Shown: positions 25,701 through 37,700 of the stretch, piece by piece | Layout: every line of letters starts with the position of its first letter | How positions within the stretch are numbered: position 1 is the stretch's first letter | Assembly (NCBI GenBank): GCA_964019695.1 | Contig: OZ026518.1 | Location: 85,245,950 to 85,309,949, forward strand | DNA: 64,000 bases | From: Loripinus fragilis | Taxonomy: Eukaryota > Mollusca > Bivalvia > Lucinida > Lucinidae | Reading direction: 5' to 3' | Translations under genes and position numbers: made by a program | Notes under the pieces: model-generated | Database searches by the model: none | What the model saw: only the letters and a program-made list of their open reading frames with translations | What the model was told of the DNA's origin: nothing

Positions 25701-28700
25701 GACCTTATTGAGGAGAAGTGCAGTGCATCAGAGCCATAATTCTACCTGTTGTATTTATGGTGTTATAGCCATTTGCTTATCTATTTTTCTGGCTATGAGC
25801 AAGCGTCTGCGTAATAGGGAGATTAATTAGACGAATCGCTAATAATAAACCAAATCGACTCAATACGCATAACAACAGCGGGAAAAGAGCGTGAAAAAAA
25901 ACAGACACATTGTAAAAAAAAGATGGGGTCGGGGGGACAAAATAGACTTGGCCGGGTAACCGGAAAAACAGGATTTTTTTTTTTAGGCCTAAATTAAGAA
26001 ATGTGTTATGGGTTCTCAAAAGAACCATCTTATTTAGATGGATCTTTTGAGTACCCAATGAGGAGGTCCTTTTGAGTACCCAAAGCCTATTATTTGGTTG
26101 AAAATAACAAAATTAAATTGTAACTATGCACTCAGTCTCTTATTTGGAGGCCTAAACAGTTTTTAAATCTTTGCATGCTGGGTAATTTTTCATGCTTTTG
26201 TTGTCATTTGCTGACTTTTTTCAAAACTAACTCTCAGAAACACTATCTTAAGTATCAAACATTTTGAATCCAGATCAGGACCGACATTCTGTCAGTCTTG
26301 ATCTGGGTCCAAACTGTTTGCAAAGGTTATCAGCAGATGACAAAAGTTGCCACTAGCAAGGAAAGAGTTAATAAGTGATTAGACACCAATACAGATTTCA
26401 GCTCTCACAGTTTTATTTAGAACTATTTAGCACTTATTTGTTTCATTCAGGTGATGCAGGACAATGATGTTTTCAACATAGTATTTTCAAGTTCCTCCAA
26501 GGTGTATGGTGTTCCTCAGTATTTACCTTTAGATGAACAACACCCAGCCGGCAACTGTACCAATCCATATGGGAAGACAAAATATATGGTGGAACAGATT
26601 CTTCAAGACCTGTGCTCAGTCAATCAGGTTCTCTCTCTCAGACATTTCTCTTTTTCTCTCAGACACACACATTCACTGTCTGTCTGTCTGTCTGTCTGTC
26701 TACCTGTCTGTCTGTCTTATATAGAGGATCTTACATGAGTGATCATTTCATATGAAATTTGTTAAACGAGCCTTTGGGGAGTTTAATAAATTTAATATGA
26801 AATGATCACTTGTGTAAGATTCTGTTTATCATATGACCTTTTAAATTCGATTTTAATGCCTGCAAAGTTTGTTTATTTCCATGAAAATTTGCATTGTTGT
26901 AACAGACGTCGTTATGACGTTACTCATTCCCGCCGAAAGTGTTATGTAACGTGTGGTCATAACATTATTTATGACATGAATTTATCCACTGATTAACAGT
27001 AACGTCATATGATAAATAGTGAAATATACACACTTTTAAACAGTGCAATCTGCCACAAATCAGATCAAAATTGGATTACAAATAAAAAAGTTACAGATAT
27101 TATTTTGTATAGCAGAGAATGGGAAGAATGAAAGGCAACCTTTTTAAGGCTGTTTGATTTCACATGACCCTATTTACATTTGCTTAATAAAAAATAACAA
27201 ATTGCCTACTGTTCATTGTGATTCATAATGAACTCTCAACATATTTTAAAAGTTTATTAAATACTTCAAAGTAACGGCCTCCATTTGCTTATTAAAATTC
27301 AGGTTAAATACTTTTTAATTGAAATTACTTTCATACTTCATACTTTTGAATGCAAAAAAAACTAGAACACATTCGATGGCGCGCCATCGCAAATCCCCAC
27401 GCTCTCGAAGAAATCTAATGGTAATTGACACTTTGACCCCATCCCAAGGTCACCAGTTTAATCGTAGGTTAAAATTTTTCAGTGTATCCTTATCTACTGC
27501 TCATCCCCGTTAATTTGATATGCCACATGACCATGTTCAGAAAATTAAATTTTTGACCCCTACCCAAGGCCCCAGGGGGCAGGGACCCAAAAAATTGTGC
27601 GGGTGCATGTGCCATTCATGTGAGTAACTCACACACGAAATCTGGTTGATTTTCTAAAAAAAAAATTTTTTGACCCCCCCAACCCCCCACGGTACCCCCA
27701 AGTCCGACCCCTAGGGCATGACCCAGGCCGCCAAATGAAAATCCCGTCTGATATGTTTAATATCTTTCATGTGTGAGAAGACACACAAAGTTTGGTTAAA
27801 AAATCTTTCAAATTGACTTTGTAGTTGAGTTTTAATGATATTTGATGATATTTGACCTTTTGGCCCCTCCCCAGGGCCCCAGGGGGCGGGGCAAAAAAAA
27901 AAAGTGCCGTTGCACACCCCATTCATGTGAGCAACCCACACACCAAATTTGGTTGGATTTCGTCCAATGGTTTAGGAGGAGATAGCGTGACGGACGGACG
28001 GACGGACGGACGGAGGCGATTGCAATATCCCCGACGCTTTTTTAAAAAAGCGTGGGGATAAAAATGTTTGTTAATATGCATTCTACTATGAAAAATATGC
28101 TTGAATAAGTAGGATATATCTGTATCAACGCTTTGCCCACTGGGTAATTTTGCATGCCTCATTGTTATCTGCTGACATTTTCAGAATCAACTTTTCCAAA
28201 AAATTCTTCCAAAAATACCATCAGAGTGTCAAACAGCTTGGATCCAGATCAGACCTGACATTTGGTTGGGCCTGATTTAAGTCCAAAATATTTGCAAAGG
28301 TTATCAGCAGATGGCACATGTAGGCATAGAGTGAAATACATACTAGGTAGCCAGTAGAGTTTCAGATGAGACTACAAATCCATTCAGTTGCATGCTGTTT
28401 TCACACACAAAGTACATGTATATAGTTTGAGGTAATATACTTAAGAAATAGATCAGCTCTAGCAGTGAATTGTTGTATAATAAATCACTGTTTGGAGGTC
28501 AGTTGTAATGAAGATCAAATCACGAGCGTGCAGCTTGAGTGATTTATCTTCGTACAACTGACCGACAAATAGTGAATTATTACTCAACAATTCGTACACT
28601 AGAGCTGATCTATTTCGATTCTAACACACAATAAATGACAAAAACACACTTGAAGTCTTCAGCTTCTCCCAGCTTTCCGCCATTGCACTGAGGAAATCCC

Positions 28701-31700
28701 ACCAATAGTTGACTGTGTCGCATGTTTACATGAGTATGTAACATCTTCAAGCGTAAAAACAACATTACACCTTCTAACGCCATGAGTGACGTGATTTTGC
28801 AGTAACGATTGACGTCAGCTGGTGCAGGCTTTCCACGCTCTTTCAAAACTGTGACTATATTGTTTGATATAACACATTTTTCTAGCATTGGCTCTATAGG
28901 CGAGGTGTGTTAGAATAGATACTAAATAGTTGCACTTTGCACATTAAAAGAAAATCAAACACATATATGTATGTGATAATTTTCAGTATCTCATAGCTTG
29001 GATCAATTGTTATATGGTAAATACTAGTTGCCCCCCCCCCCCCCCACCCCCCCACCAAAAGGCCTCAAAAACAGCACAGGCCCAAATCAGACTGGTTATT
29101 TAGGGTGTTCCCTGTTTGCTATTATAAAAAGCATTTTGTAAATTCCAGCCCTGAAAACCAAAATTTTTCTTAAATACAGAGAAAGAAAAGTGTTCAAAAT
29201 TTTAGAAAAAACTTACCTTAAATCATTTCAGAAATGGTGTGTGATGGTGCTACGTTATTTCAACCCTAGTGGTGCTCACAGCTCTGGTAAAATAGGAGAA
29301 AGTAGGGGCACTCCTCCTAAAAACTTGATGCCTTGTATATGTCACGCAGCTCTAGGGAAATTGAAGAAGTTTACTATATTTGGAAGTGATTATGACACAC
29401 CTGATGGCACAGGTAGGAAAGACATTGATTGTGAATTATTTTTTGTTTGTTTGTTTGATTTGATTCTTTACGTCCCATCAACAATCTTTCAGTTATATAG
29501 GGACAGGTCTTCCTGGGTTTAACCAGTACTAAGCTAGGATAAATGTGTCTGGCTCAAGGACCACAACGCAGTGACGCCGGTGAGGCTCGAACCCGCGGCC
29601 CTTCGGTCTCGAGTCAAGCACTCAACCACTGAGCCACTGCGCTCCCTAATGTGAATTATTAAGGTTACCTAGATTTGACCCAGATCCAAGACTGTCTATG
29701 AGCTAACACATGAGATTTTGGTACTAATTGCCTAGACACAAAAGCCTCCTTTAATAACTGCTTATGCTGAATTTTGGCCCTAGTCTTCATCTAATCCATA
29801 CTTTATGACTGCAAGTAGCGAAGGCTCTGGCAAGTCTGCAGATTTGCACAGGCTCCCTTGAGCCTCTGCAGCTCAATAATTGGATAAGTATCAAAATCTC
29901 ATGTGCTGGCCGGAATACTGTAAAGATACACTGGAGTATGCTACTTGGGATCCAAGATCACTGACCGCGATATAAGTGATCAGAATGCTTATAACAGGGT
30001 CTATATCGTGCCAGTTTCTTGTGATTCAATAATGTTCTACCCCACCCACCATCTTAATTATAAGGCATTCAATATTCCTTATTGGTGGTATTTCAACTGT
30101 AGCATCATAAGCTGCGATGTAATATACGTTCCTTTCCCTATGAAGGAGAATTCCGATAATTATAGCATGAGAACAAATTGATAAAATGTTACCAAATTTT
30201 GTATATGCATTGATATTAACAAGATTCAGATTGGGGTTGTTACACATCATTTTCCGCATAATCGTAACAGAGTTATGGCCCTTGACTGATGTCAGAATTT
30301 AGTTCAGATTTTTGTTTCCGCTCAATATCTTGAGAACTAATGGACAGAATTTTACCAAATTTTGTATGTGCATTGATGTTGACCAGATTAGGATTGTTAC
30401 CTGTTATTTTTCGCCAATTTGTAATAGAGTTATGGCCCTCGACTGATGTCAATATAGCATGCTGACCTATATAATGCTTGTGTGTCCTTATGTGTCCTAG
30501 CGTCCATTTTTTTCGAGGATGGCCCATTGCATTCATTTTTTCTGTAGATCATTCATAGCTCACTTTTCCCCCCATAAATTTTGTCTAATGTCAGCTCTAA
30601 TGCGATTCTGACATTATCTAGAGCTGTCAATATTTAATTAGATGTCCTGTCTAATTGTTAAAAGTGCATTGTAAGTTTACCTGTCTAAATGTTAAAAGTG
30701 CATCGTTAGTTTACTTTAGTCATGGTAAGGTTTGAAAATTGAATACTCAAATCAAGTCCCCCATTTTTCTATTGGTCACATGATCAAAGAACACATGTCA
30801 TTGTAGGTCACCAAAACTGCATTGAAAAAAGCTTTTGACTAACTATTTTTCTGTAAATCAATGAAATGCCATGACTCTTTTACAAATGTGAGAAAAAGTA
30901 TGTTTAACAATGCCAATCTAGATCATGTCAACATCAATGCTTATACAAAATTTGGTAAATTCTATCAACTTGTTCTCAGATATTGAGCAGAAACAAAAAT
31001 GTTAAAAGTGCATCCTTAGTTTACGTGTCTAATTGTTAAAAGTGCATCTTTAGTTTACTGTTATCATGGTAAGGTGTGAAAATTGTCTATACTTAAATCA
31101 AGTCCCCAAAAATAGCTCCAACCTGCAGGGTCACATGTTTTACGTAGGCTTATATAGGGAAAACATGAAAGAATCTTCTTGTCTGAAACCACAAGGCTTA
31201 GAGCCTTGATAGTTGGCATTTAGTTTCACCTAGTAGACCATTACCAAGTTTGTTCAAATTATGCTCCTGGGGCTAAAAAAGGCCCATCCCGGGGGTCACA
31301 TGTTTTACAAAGGCTTGTATTGGGGAATCATGAAAAAACCTTCTTGTCTGAAATCACAAGGCCTTGAGCCTTGATATTTGGTTTGAAGCATCATCAAGTG
31401 GACTTCTACCAATTTTTTCAAATAATGCTCCTGAGGCCAAAAATGGTCCCTCCCCAGGGGTCACATTTTACATTAGCTTTTATAGGGAAAACATGAGAAA
31501 ATCTTATCTGAAACCACAAGGCCTAGAGCCTTGATATTTGGTATGAAGCCTCATCTAGTGGACCTCTACCAAGTTTGTTCAAATTAACCTCCTGGGGCCA
31601 AAAATGGCCCTGCCCTGGGGATCACATGTTTTACATAGGCTTATATAGGGAAAACATGGAAAAAAATCTTCTAGTCTGAAACCCCAAGGCCTATGGCCTT

Positions 31701-34700
31701 GATATTTGGTATGAAGCATCACCTAGTAGACCTTTACCAAGTTTGTTCAAATTATGCTCCCCGTGGGTCACATGTTTTACATAGGCTGATATAGGGAAAC
31801 ATGAAAAAAATCTTCTTATCTGAAACACATTCTAGAGCCTTGATATTCGGTATGTTGCACTACCTAGTATACCTCTCCTATCTGCATTTGCAAAAAGGGA
31901 CATAGATGAAGGACCAGGACAAAATTTAGACCTGTAGCCCCTTTAAGTAGCTGTGCTTGCATGTATAAAGAATGATTTTGGGCAAAGAAATAAGCATAAA
32001 AAGCAATAAGAACCAAAATTAAATGAACTGACACATATGTACTTGTACCATGCCATATTATCTGGAGCATTGAATTAATTTCAGAACATTTTATTTGTTT
32101 TTTTCAGCTGTAAAAGACTACACTCATGTTGTAGATTTGGCAAGAGGTCACGTGGCTGCCATACAGAATATGAATAAAGGAAAACAATACAGGGTGAGAG
32201 TTATTTATTTGTGTATACCCCTTAAATGAATTTTTTTTTTGTTTGATTTGATTCTTTACGTCCCAGTCAAGACTTTTTCAGTGATGCCGTGATGGGTCTT
32301 CCTGGGTTGAACCAGCACTAAGCAAGCACACAACCCAGTGATGCCGGTAAGGCTCCAACCTGTGGCCCTTCAGTCTTGATTCAAGCACTCTACCGCTGAG
32401 CCACTGCACTCCCTATAAAAAAATTATGGTAAATTTGGTGTTAATATGTTTTAGTTTCTGCTCAAAACATAGGCTATGTGTCCTCATTTAAAGCAGATCT
32501 GTGCGTGAGTAGCATCTCTTTGAGATATTTCTCTAATAAATACCAACATTCTTTATTATACCCCCCGCAAACTTTGTTTGTAGGGGGTATACTGTTTTCA
32601 CGTTGTCCGTCCGTGCGTCCGTCCGTCCGTCCGTGCGTGCGTCCGTCCGTCCGTAACGCTTTGTTTCCTTAATAACTCGAAGAGTCATTGCTGGATTTTC
32701 ATCAAACCTTGCAAACATGTTCATATATGCAAGACAAATACTTTAGACAAAAAAGTAAGGGCTAGGGGCCAATTCTATTAGAGTTATTTCCCTTTGTAGT
32801 TCTAAATGGCTTTTAATATAGTGCTTTTTCCTTAATAACTCGAAGAGTCATTGCTGGATTTTCATCAAACCTTGCAAACATGTTCATATATGCAAGACAA
32901 ATACTTGAGACAAAAAAGTAAGGGCTAGGGGCCAATTCTATTAGAGTTATTTCCCTTTGTAGTTCTAAATGGCTTTTAATATAGTGCTTTGTGCTTATGC
33001 TATTATAGGCCATATACGGGCCAATCAACTCCTACCACAGCTTTCGATGGAACAATTTGATACTTTTCGTATACAATTTAGACACATTGAACATATGCAT
33101 GAAGGAGTTTAGATAATTTTTGACAAAATGACAGCTGTGAGAACTTAGACAATTTTTCCCTAATAAGGTGTTTGTATATGCATAGACAGTGCCTTTATGG
33201 GCCGATCAACTCCTACCACAGCTTTTTATGGAGCAATTTGATACTTTGCCTATACAATGTAGACACATTTAACATATGCATGAAGAAGTTTGGTTTAGAA
33301 ATAATATTTTTTGACAAAATGACAGCTGTGAGAACTTAGACAATTCTCCCTAATAAGGCTTTTGTATATGCATAGATGGTGCCTTCATGGGCCGATCAAC
33401 TCCTACCACAGCTTTTGATGGAACAATTTCAGACTTTGCCTATACAATTTAAACACATTGAACATATGCATGAAGGAGTTTTGTTCAGAAAAAATAATTT
33501 TTGACGAAATGACAGCTGTGAGAACTTCGACAATTTTTCCCTTATTAGGCTTTTGTATATGCATAGATGGTGCCTTCATGGGCTGATCAACTCCTACTAC
33601 AGCTTTTGATGGAACAATTTGATACTTTGCCGATACAATGCAGACACATTGAACATATGCATGAAGGAGTTTGGTTCACAAAAAATAATTTTGCCAAAAT
33701 GACAACTGTGAGAACTTAGACAATTATTCCCTTATATGGCTTTTGTATATGCACGGATAGTGCCTTTATGGGCCGATCAACTCCTACTACAGCTTTTGAT
33801 GGAGCAATTTGATACTTTGCGGATACAATGTAGACACATTGAACATATGCATGAAGGAGTTTATAATTTTTGTTTGCACAGATTCTACTGAAATCTTCTT
33901 ATCAAAACTAAGGTCTTCTTGTTTGAACTATAACTTGCCAAGTTTTTTCACTGACTCTTACTGTGCGGGGGGTATCTAATAAGCATTGCTTATTGACTTT
34001 TTTCATTTGGAGTTGATATGAGCAAAGTTCATACCTGATTTGTGTTTGAAAAATAGAGGATCTTACATGAGTGCTCATGTTTTATTGAATTTATTAAACA
34101 AGTTTGGGAAAAGAGATAAAATGCGAGGCTTGCCGAGAATTTTATCTCTTTTTCGCAACGAGTTTAATAAATTCAATAATACAAGAGCATGAATGTTAGA
34201 TACTATTTATCATATGACATTAAGATTACTGGGAAATATCATTTCTGCCGTTAAAACGTAATAATTTTGTCATTATGTACACAACGTTGTTATGGAAGTC
34301 ATAACGTTTCCCGAAAATCTGTAAACCACTAGTGGTTTATCAATTTTATTGCATGGTGTTATTTCACTCCCAGGCGCGATGTCATATGATAAGTATCATT
34401 TCATAGACTGTTTGAGAGTTATAATTCTAAAAGTATTTCAATGAAATGTTTGAATGAATTAAATAAAAGCAAAGTAATGCTCAATCTTTATCCTACCGTA
34501 CTAATATTTGAATTTTTGTCCAAAAATGGCTTCAGCTAATTACATCTGGTGCATAAACATGTATTCAAATGCACTCCAGACTAATTTTATTAAGAAACAG
34601 TCCTTTAGTTAAGAGTCCATATCCAAAGACTATTTTTCTTATTTCTCAACCAAAACATATGTAGTGGGTACTCAAAAGAACCGTCTCAATGAGACAATTC

Positions 34701-37700
34701 TTTTGAGCACCCAAAACATATGTTAAAATTGATGGGTAAGAAAATATTCATAATTGTACGCTGAAAAATTTTGTTTATCTAAACCTATGAGAAACAAACT
34801 GTTTTGCTGGATATAAAAAAAAAAATTTTCTAATTATACACTCTGGTCAGGCCAGGGATATCATAAGTTAGGTGAGGAGATAAGGTGTCCCATTTCTTGG
34901 CGTAAATTCGGTAATTCTATCTACAGGTTTACAACATGGGAACTGGTCATACATACTCCATACTAGAAATGGTGAAAATGTTCGAGAAGATATCAGGAAA
35001 GCAGGTACACTAAATGTTCTAAAATTCTGAACACCTTTTTCTTTCTGTTCTTAAATAAAATGCTGGTTTTACGGGCTGTAATTCACGAAATGCTTGTTAG
35101 AATAGCAAACAGGGAAGATCCTGATCAGACTGTTTCTTCAGAAGCAGTCTGATCTGGGTCTGTGCTGTTTGCCTAAGCTTTTTTGGCAGGCACCTAGTGT
35201 TGCTTTTGAAATTTTATATTGCTATAATAATTATGTTTCGAATTATTCAACCATGGATTTTAGATGTTTAACATTTGAGAAGGATTTTTATGCACAACGC
35301 AAAGGGGAAGTCATTAATATCAATCTCGGCCCCCAACACTAACATTGAATAAAGAAATTCTGAGGATGAAAGTTCTTACAAGCTCTATATCAACATGTGG
35401 TGCTTTGTTTCACTTATTTTCAATATTTTTTTTTTTTTTGGTTTTTCTAATCCTTAAAAGAGACTACAGGTCAGTTACCAATTATAAATGAGCACATTTT
35501 GTTGAGCCCAGTGGCTCAGTTGATGGAGCATCAGACTGGGGATCGAAGGTTGCTAGTTCGAGCCCCTCCGCTGGTGGAAGCACTGTGTTGTGTCTTCGAG
35601 CAAGACACTTTATCAGCTGCTCAGTACTGTACAACCAAAGAAGACAGGAAATTGTTCCCAACATGACTGAATAATGTGGACTGGGATGTAAAGTAAGAAC
35701 AAAAATCAGCTCATGCTTTTCATGTCCACTCATGTTTTTCAAAAGGAACTTCACTGCATTCTCCTCATCTTTCAAGCATGCTTCCCACTGCTGTCAGTCA
35801 AATAAAAAAACACCTGTCTAGGCATGAAATATAGATGGGTTGTTTGTTTGACTCATATATAAATTAATGAATAAAGACAATAACATTTGTGGCAATTTTT
35901 TTGTGGCACTTGACCAAAGGGTGTTTTAACCTGTTAATGTCCAGTGCAGAGACTTTTCTCCATAGCTGAAATTCTGCCCTTGTTTGTCAGAAACTAGAAT
36001 ATTAAGATTCATTCACAGGTAGGTGTTAAATGTCTTTTGCTCAATGTCGGTGTTAATGACTGACATGGAGCCGAGGGCATACAGTAAAATCTGTCTTAAG
36101 CGGCTACTCAAAAAGAAGACCAAATATTGGTTTTCAAGACCAATTATCGCTTAATGCAGGTCAAAAGTATTGCAGAATGCTCCACTGCAGGTCAAAAGTA
36201 TTGCAGAATGCTCCAAGTCCCAAGTGGAGCATTCTGCAATACTTTTGACCTTCGTTAAGCCACCATTTGTCATTAAGATCTATTTTGTCTACTTTTGAGT
36301 TGCCGCTTAAGACAGGCCTTACTTAAAATCATGATTGAGGGCGGCAACCAAGGTTATATACTGAAATTCCATGGTTGAATGTTATTCTTACATAATCAAC
36401 ATTTAGTCTTTTGTTTTGCTCATTTTTATCATAATTTTTGTTATTTTTCTGTTTGTTGTTGTCCTTGCTCAGGTGTGTAAGAATCCCTTGTTAATACTGA
36501 AATTAATACTGAAAAGTGTGCAGTTCTTTTTAAGTTGTAAATGCTATTGTGTTGTGAATACTTCTGTGTCAAGTTATTTGACATCTATTTTTTCTAAAAA
36601 AACACAGTTATATTTACCAGTTTACCATGGCTCAAAGATCAGATACTTAACTCAACAATACAAGAGAAGGGAGCACAGTGGTAGTGTGCTTGGTTCTGGA
36701 TCGAGGGGTTGCAGGTTCGAGCCTGACTGTCGGCACTGCGTTGTGTCCTTGAGGAAAACACATTAATCCCTGCTTAGTACTGGTTCAACCCAGGGAGACA
36801 TAACTGAAAAATTGTTGACTGGGACATGATAAATCAACTCAAACAAAACATAGCTACAGTAGATGTTGTAAAATTTTGAACAAAGAGCCCAGACCTAGAT
36901 CAGACTGCTTCAGACATGGATAGCTGGGTAGTTATGTATACATGTTTAAAGAATGACTTATTAAATGCGATAAGTACCAAAATCTCATGGACTGGTTCCC
37001 CTTTCTTTATTTAGATACTAGTTGAGATGAGTGGAAGAAAACAGGGTGAGCTGGGAGAATGTTCCTCAGATTCCTCTAAAGCCTACAAAGAATTAGGATG
37101 GAAGGCTGAGAAAACCTTAGAAGAAATGTGTAAGATTTGTTCAATTGCTTAACTACATTAAACAAATTGGCAATTGGTCATCCCTGCTAAATGGTCATCC
37201 TATATATTTGATTTTTGAAAAAGTATGAAAGATATAACAGTGAAATTTTGTAATTATAATTCTTAGCCCCCGATAATTTGTTTATCTAGCTAAAGATTGG
37301 TGTATTGTTTTTGAAATTGTTTGACTTTATTGTTAAATAAATACACAATTGAATAAAACAGAGATGACCTATATTTTTTTTTTTTTTTTGCATACTAGTG
37401 TTGTCTGCTGATAATTTTTGCAAACAGTTTTATCCAGATCAGGCCCAGCAGAATGTCAGACCTGATCTGGAGCCAAACTGTTTGACACTCTGATGGTATT
37501 CCTGAAACAATTTCGAAAAAGTTGTTTTTGAAAAAAATCAGCAGACAATAAAAAAGCATGAAAAATTACCCAGTAGGCAAAAAGTCAATTTGTTCAACAT
37601 AATAAGTGCACAGTCATGCTCTTATTAATGTGCTCTTATTAATGTATAGAATATTTAAGAAGTTAAATGTACAGTCAGGGGCGTGCCTGAGGGCAAATTG

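Larger units (their letters stand above)
32556..33984 (-). mobile_element. Third pearl/Helentron-like element in GALE intron 6, opposite orientation
   Basis: On the minus strand it ends with a GGAC microsatellite (32,605-32,653 on plus as GTCC) and the hairpin GTATACCCCCTAC..GCGGGGGGTATAATAA. The other end reads GATACCCCCCGCAC. Inside are two copies of a 170-bp unit (about 32,655-32,995) and five copies of a unit of about 190 bp (33,015-33,860). Confidence 0.75.
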
